Positions 19,636-21,173 of a DNA stretch of 21,173 nt are shown piece after piece. The position numbers and the translations under genes are program-made. The stretch comes from RGIG7213 sp045544195 (lineage in GTDB: Bacteria > Bacillota > Clostridia > Oscillospirales > CAG-272), in NCBI GenBank assembly GCA_045544195.1, contig JAZPYO010000021.1, positions 1-21,173 on the forward strand, given 5' to 3'. The notes under the pieces are model-generated. The model searched no databases, was not told the DNA's origin, and saw nothing but the letters and a program-made list of their open reading frames with translations. Position 1 is the stretch's first letter; each line of letters begins with the position of its first letter.

Positions 19636-21173
19636 AAACCCTACAAGAAAGCGAGATAATTATACACCAATGAGAGACAGAAATCAAGTAGTTTTACCGA
19701 TAGATTTAGAAATTTGTATTTCAAAAGAAGATTTTGTATTCACCGTTGCTGAAATATGCGATAATTTGTGTTATGAGAAGCTGTTCGAAGTGTATATAAG
19801 AAAATGGAGAAAGCTCAATCCCATAACACTGTTTGAAATAGTATTGTTTGCATATATGGAGAGAAAATTCTCATCACGTGAAATCGTAAAAGCTTGCAAA
19901 ACAGATATACGCTTTATGTGGCTTTTGAACGGAGAACCTGTGCCGAGTGTAGCAACGGTAAAAAGATTTTTAAGCGAAAAGCTTACAGACGTAGTTGAAG
20001 ATCTTTTCTATCAGTTTGTAGAAAAGCTATATGAAATGGGAGAGGTTAAATATCAGAATCTGTTCGTAGACGGAACAAAAATAGAAGCAAATGCGAATAA
20101 GTATACATTTGTATGGAAAAAGGCTGTTGAAAAGAATCTCGTATCATTGAATAAGAAAATAGATACAAGAATAGCTGTCATATGTGAAAGGTATGATCTG
20201 ACAATAGCATCACTTGAAGAATGCTATGAAACGCTTATGCAAAGAGCTGTATGGATAGAGCTTAACCTCGTACACGGTAAAGGAAAGCACAAGACACAGT
20301 TACAAAAGGATATTGAAGAATTAGGCGGATATATCAAGAGAAAAGAAGAATACTTAAAGCATCTCGGAAGAATGAGAAACAGAAACAGTTATTCGAAGAC
20401 AGATACAGATGCAACATTTATGAGATTAAAAGAAGATCATATGAGAAACAGACGACTTAAACCGGGATACAACATACAGATAGGAGTTGAAGGAGAATAT
20501 ATAGTAGGTTTCGGAGCTTTCTCAAACAGAACCGACGTTCAGACTTTGATTCCGTTTTTAAATCGAATAAAGGGCTACACCAAAAGAACGTTTCAACGTA
20601 TCATAGCCGATGCAGGTTATGAAAGCCGTGAGAACTATATATATCTGGAGGAAAACAAGCAAGAAAGCTATATTAAGCCGACAAATTACGAAATCAGCAA
20701 AACGAGAAAATACAAGGCTGATCTGTACAGTATAGATAATATGACATACAATAAAGAAGCAGATACATATACTTGCGCAAACGGCGATACACTTTTCTTT
20801 GCATACGAAAGAACAGAAACAACATCTCACGGATATGAGGTAAAAACACGGTATTACCGTAATCAAAACTGTGAAGGCTGCCCTCATGCAGGTATGTGTC
20901 ATAAATCCAAACGAGGATTCAGGGAGATAAAGATATCACCTGAATTTATGAGACAGAGACAAAAATCTCTTGATAATATTACAACAAAAGAAGGAACACA
21001 ATTGAGGATCAACAGATCTATTCAAGTAGAAGGAGTATTTGGGGTACTCAAACAAGACTTTGGCTTTAAACGTTTCTTGATGCGAGGAAAAAAGAATATC
21101 GAAACACAGTTTTTTATGCTTGCACTTGCATTTAATGTTGAAAAACTGTGCAACAAACGAAAAAACGGACGTT
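19636..21173 (+). mobile_element. IS1182-type insertion sequence, left part
   Basis: The element is defined by its transposase. The left boundary must lie upstream of 19670, but no terminal inverted repeat can be recognised without the right end, so 19636 is a guess tied to the disrupted-looking start of the minus-strand ORF. The right end is outside the window. Confidence 0.6.
19670..21173 (+). CDS. IS1182-family DDE transposase, running off the window
   Basis: The frame is open from ATG 19670 to the last base (501 codons) with no stop, so the end is missing. The N-terminal region (about 1-100) is the DUF772-like helical domain with VPSVATVKRFLSE. The DDE triad is visible as Asp134 in LFVDGTKIEA, Asp314 in ADAGYESREN and Glu454 in VEGVFGVLKQD. 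A cysteine cluster NCEGCPHAGMC near residue 405 is also typical of IS1182-type transposases. The ribosome site is weak, as is usual for transposases. The frame has no break, so the element could be active. Confidence 0.9.
   Translation, partial: MRDRNQVVLPIDLEICISKEDFVFTVAEICDNLCYEKLFEVYIRKWRKLNPITLFEIVLFAYMERKFSSREIVKACKTDIRFMWLLNGEPVPSVATVKRFLSEKLTDVVEDLFYQFVEKLYEMGEVKYQNLFVDGTKIEANANKYTFVWKKAVEKNLVSLNKKIDTRIAVICERYDLTIASLEECYETLMQRAVWIELNLVHGKGKHKTQLQKDIEELGGYIKRKEEYLKHLGRMRNRNSYSKTDTDATFMRLKEDHMRNRRLKPGYNIQIGVEGEYIVGFGAFSNRTDVQTLIPFLNRIKGYTKRTFQRIIADAGYESRENYIYLEENKQESYIKPTNYEISKTRKYKADLYSIDNMTYNKEADTYTCANGDTLFFAYERTETTSHGYEVKTRYYRNQNCEGCPHAGMCHKSKRGFREIKISPEFMRQRQKSLDNITTKEGTQLRINRSIQVEGVFGVLKQDFGFKRFLMRGKKNIETQFFMLALAFNVEKLCNKRKNGR

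Noticed and set aside
20558..20902. Hydrophobic minus-strand frame, 114 codons
   Set aside because: It is inside the intact IS1182 transposase frame on the other strand. Its hydrophobicity comes from the complement of Lys/Glu/Arg codons.

Overview
The window looks like chromosome from a Gram-positive anaerobe of the Clostridia, most likely an Oscillospiraceae/Ruminococcaceae gut commensal. This is inferred from strong AGGAGG-type ribosome binding sites, TTGACA/TATAAT promoters, moderate GC, a PdaA-type spore-cortex deacetylase, a DUF624 membrane protein, an MsmK/UgpC-type sugar-transporter ATPase and BspA-like leucine-rich repeats. The species cannot be fixed from sequence alone.

Layout. (1) 1-310: the right end of an IS200/IS605-family element (last 56 codons of TnpA plus a run of four hairpins). 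(2) 322-2749: an XRE-type regulator (minus) divergent from proC (plus), with back-to-back promoters. (3) 2816-5181: three plus-strand genes for membrane or membrane-anchored proteins, one of them DUF624. (4) 5178-9243: a minus-strand block holding an OmpR-type response regulator, its frameshifted sensor kinase, pdaA and a second secreted polysaccharide deacetylase. (5) 9460-12445: a plus-strand operon with a 33-residue membrane ORF, rsuA-like pseudouridine synthase and tex. (6) 12656-15807: an orphan sugar-ABC ATPase and a GH71/GH99-like lipoprotein. (7) 15954-16038: tRNA-Leu(GAG) with its own promoter and terminator. (8) 16126-19634: an accessory block on the minus strand that differs in composition. 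It encodes an acidic protein, a zinc-ribbon/LRR protein, a protein-kinase-like protein and a frameshifted membrane-anchored protein. (9) 19670 to the end: an IS1182-type DDE transposase that runs off the window.

Working relations. The core genes form short, tightly packed operons with ATGA or similar overlaps (response regulator/kinase, 33-aa ORF/rsuA, pdaA/second deacetylase). Several translation starts carry an inverted repeat that touches or covers the Shine-Dalgarno sequence (before 2816, 6622 and 9460). The two-component system has a candidate autoregulatory palindrome just upstream of its promoter, but its kinase gene is out of frame by one base. The orphan ATPase sits apart from any permease or binding-protein gene, as in shared-ATPase systems such as MsmK.

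The best candidate for something undescribed is the minus-strand cassette between tRNA-Leu and the IS1182 element: kinase-like protein, LRR protein with a zinc ribbon at each end, single-pass membrane protein and acidic protein, spaced 23-47 bp apart. Its function is unknown. One gene in it is frameshifted and the first gene may be cut by the IS. Both frameshifts in the window would be repaired by adding one base, so assembly error should be excluded before calling either a real mutation.
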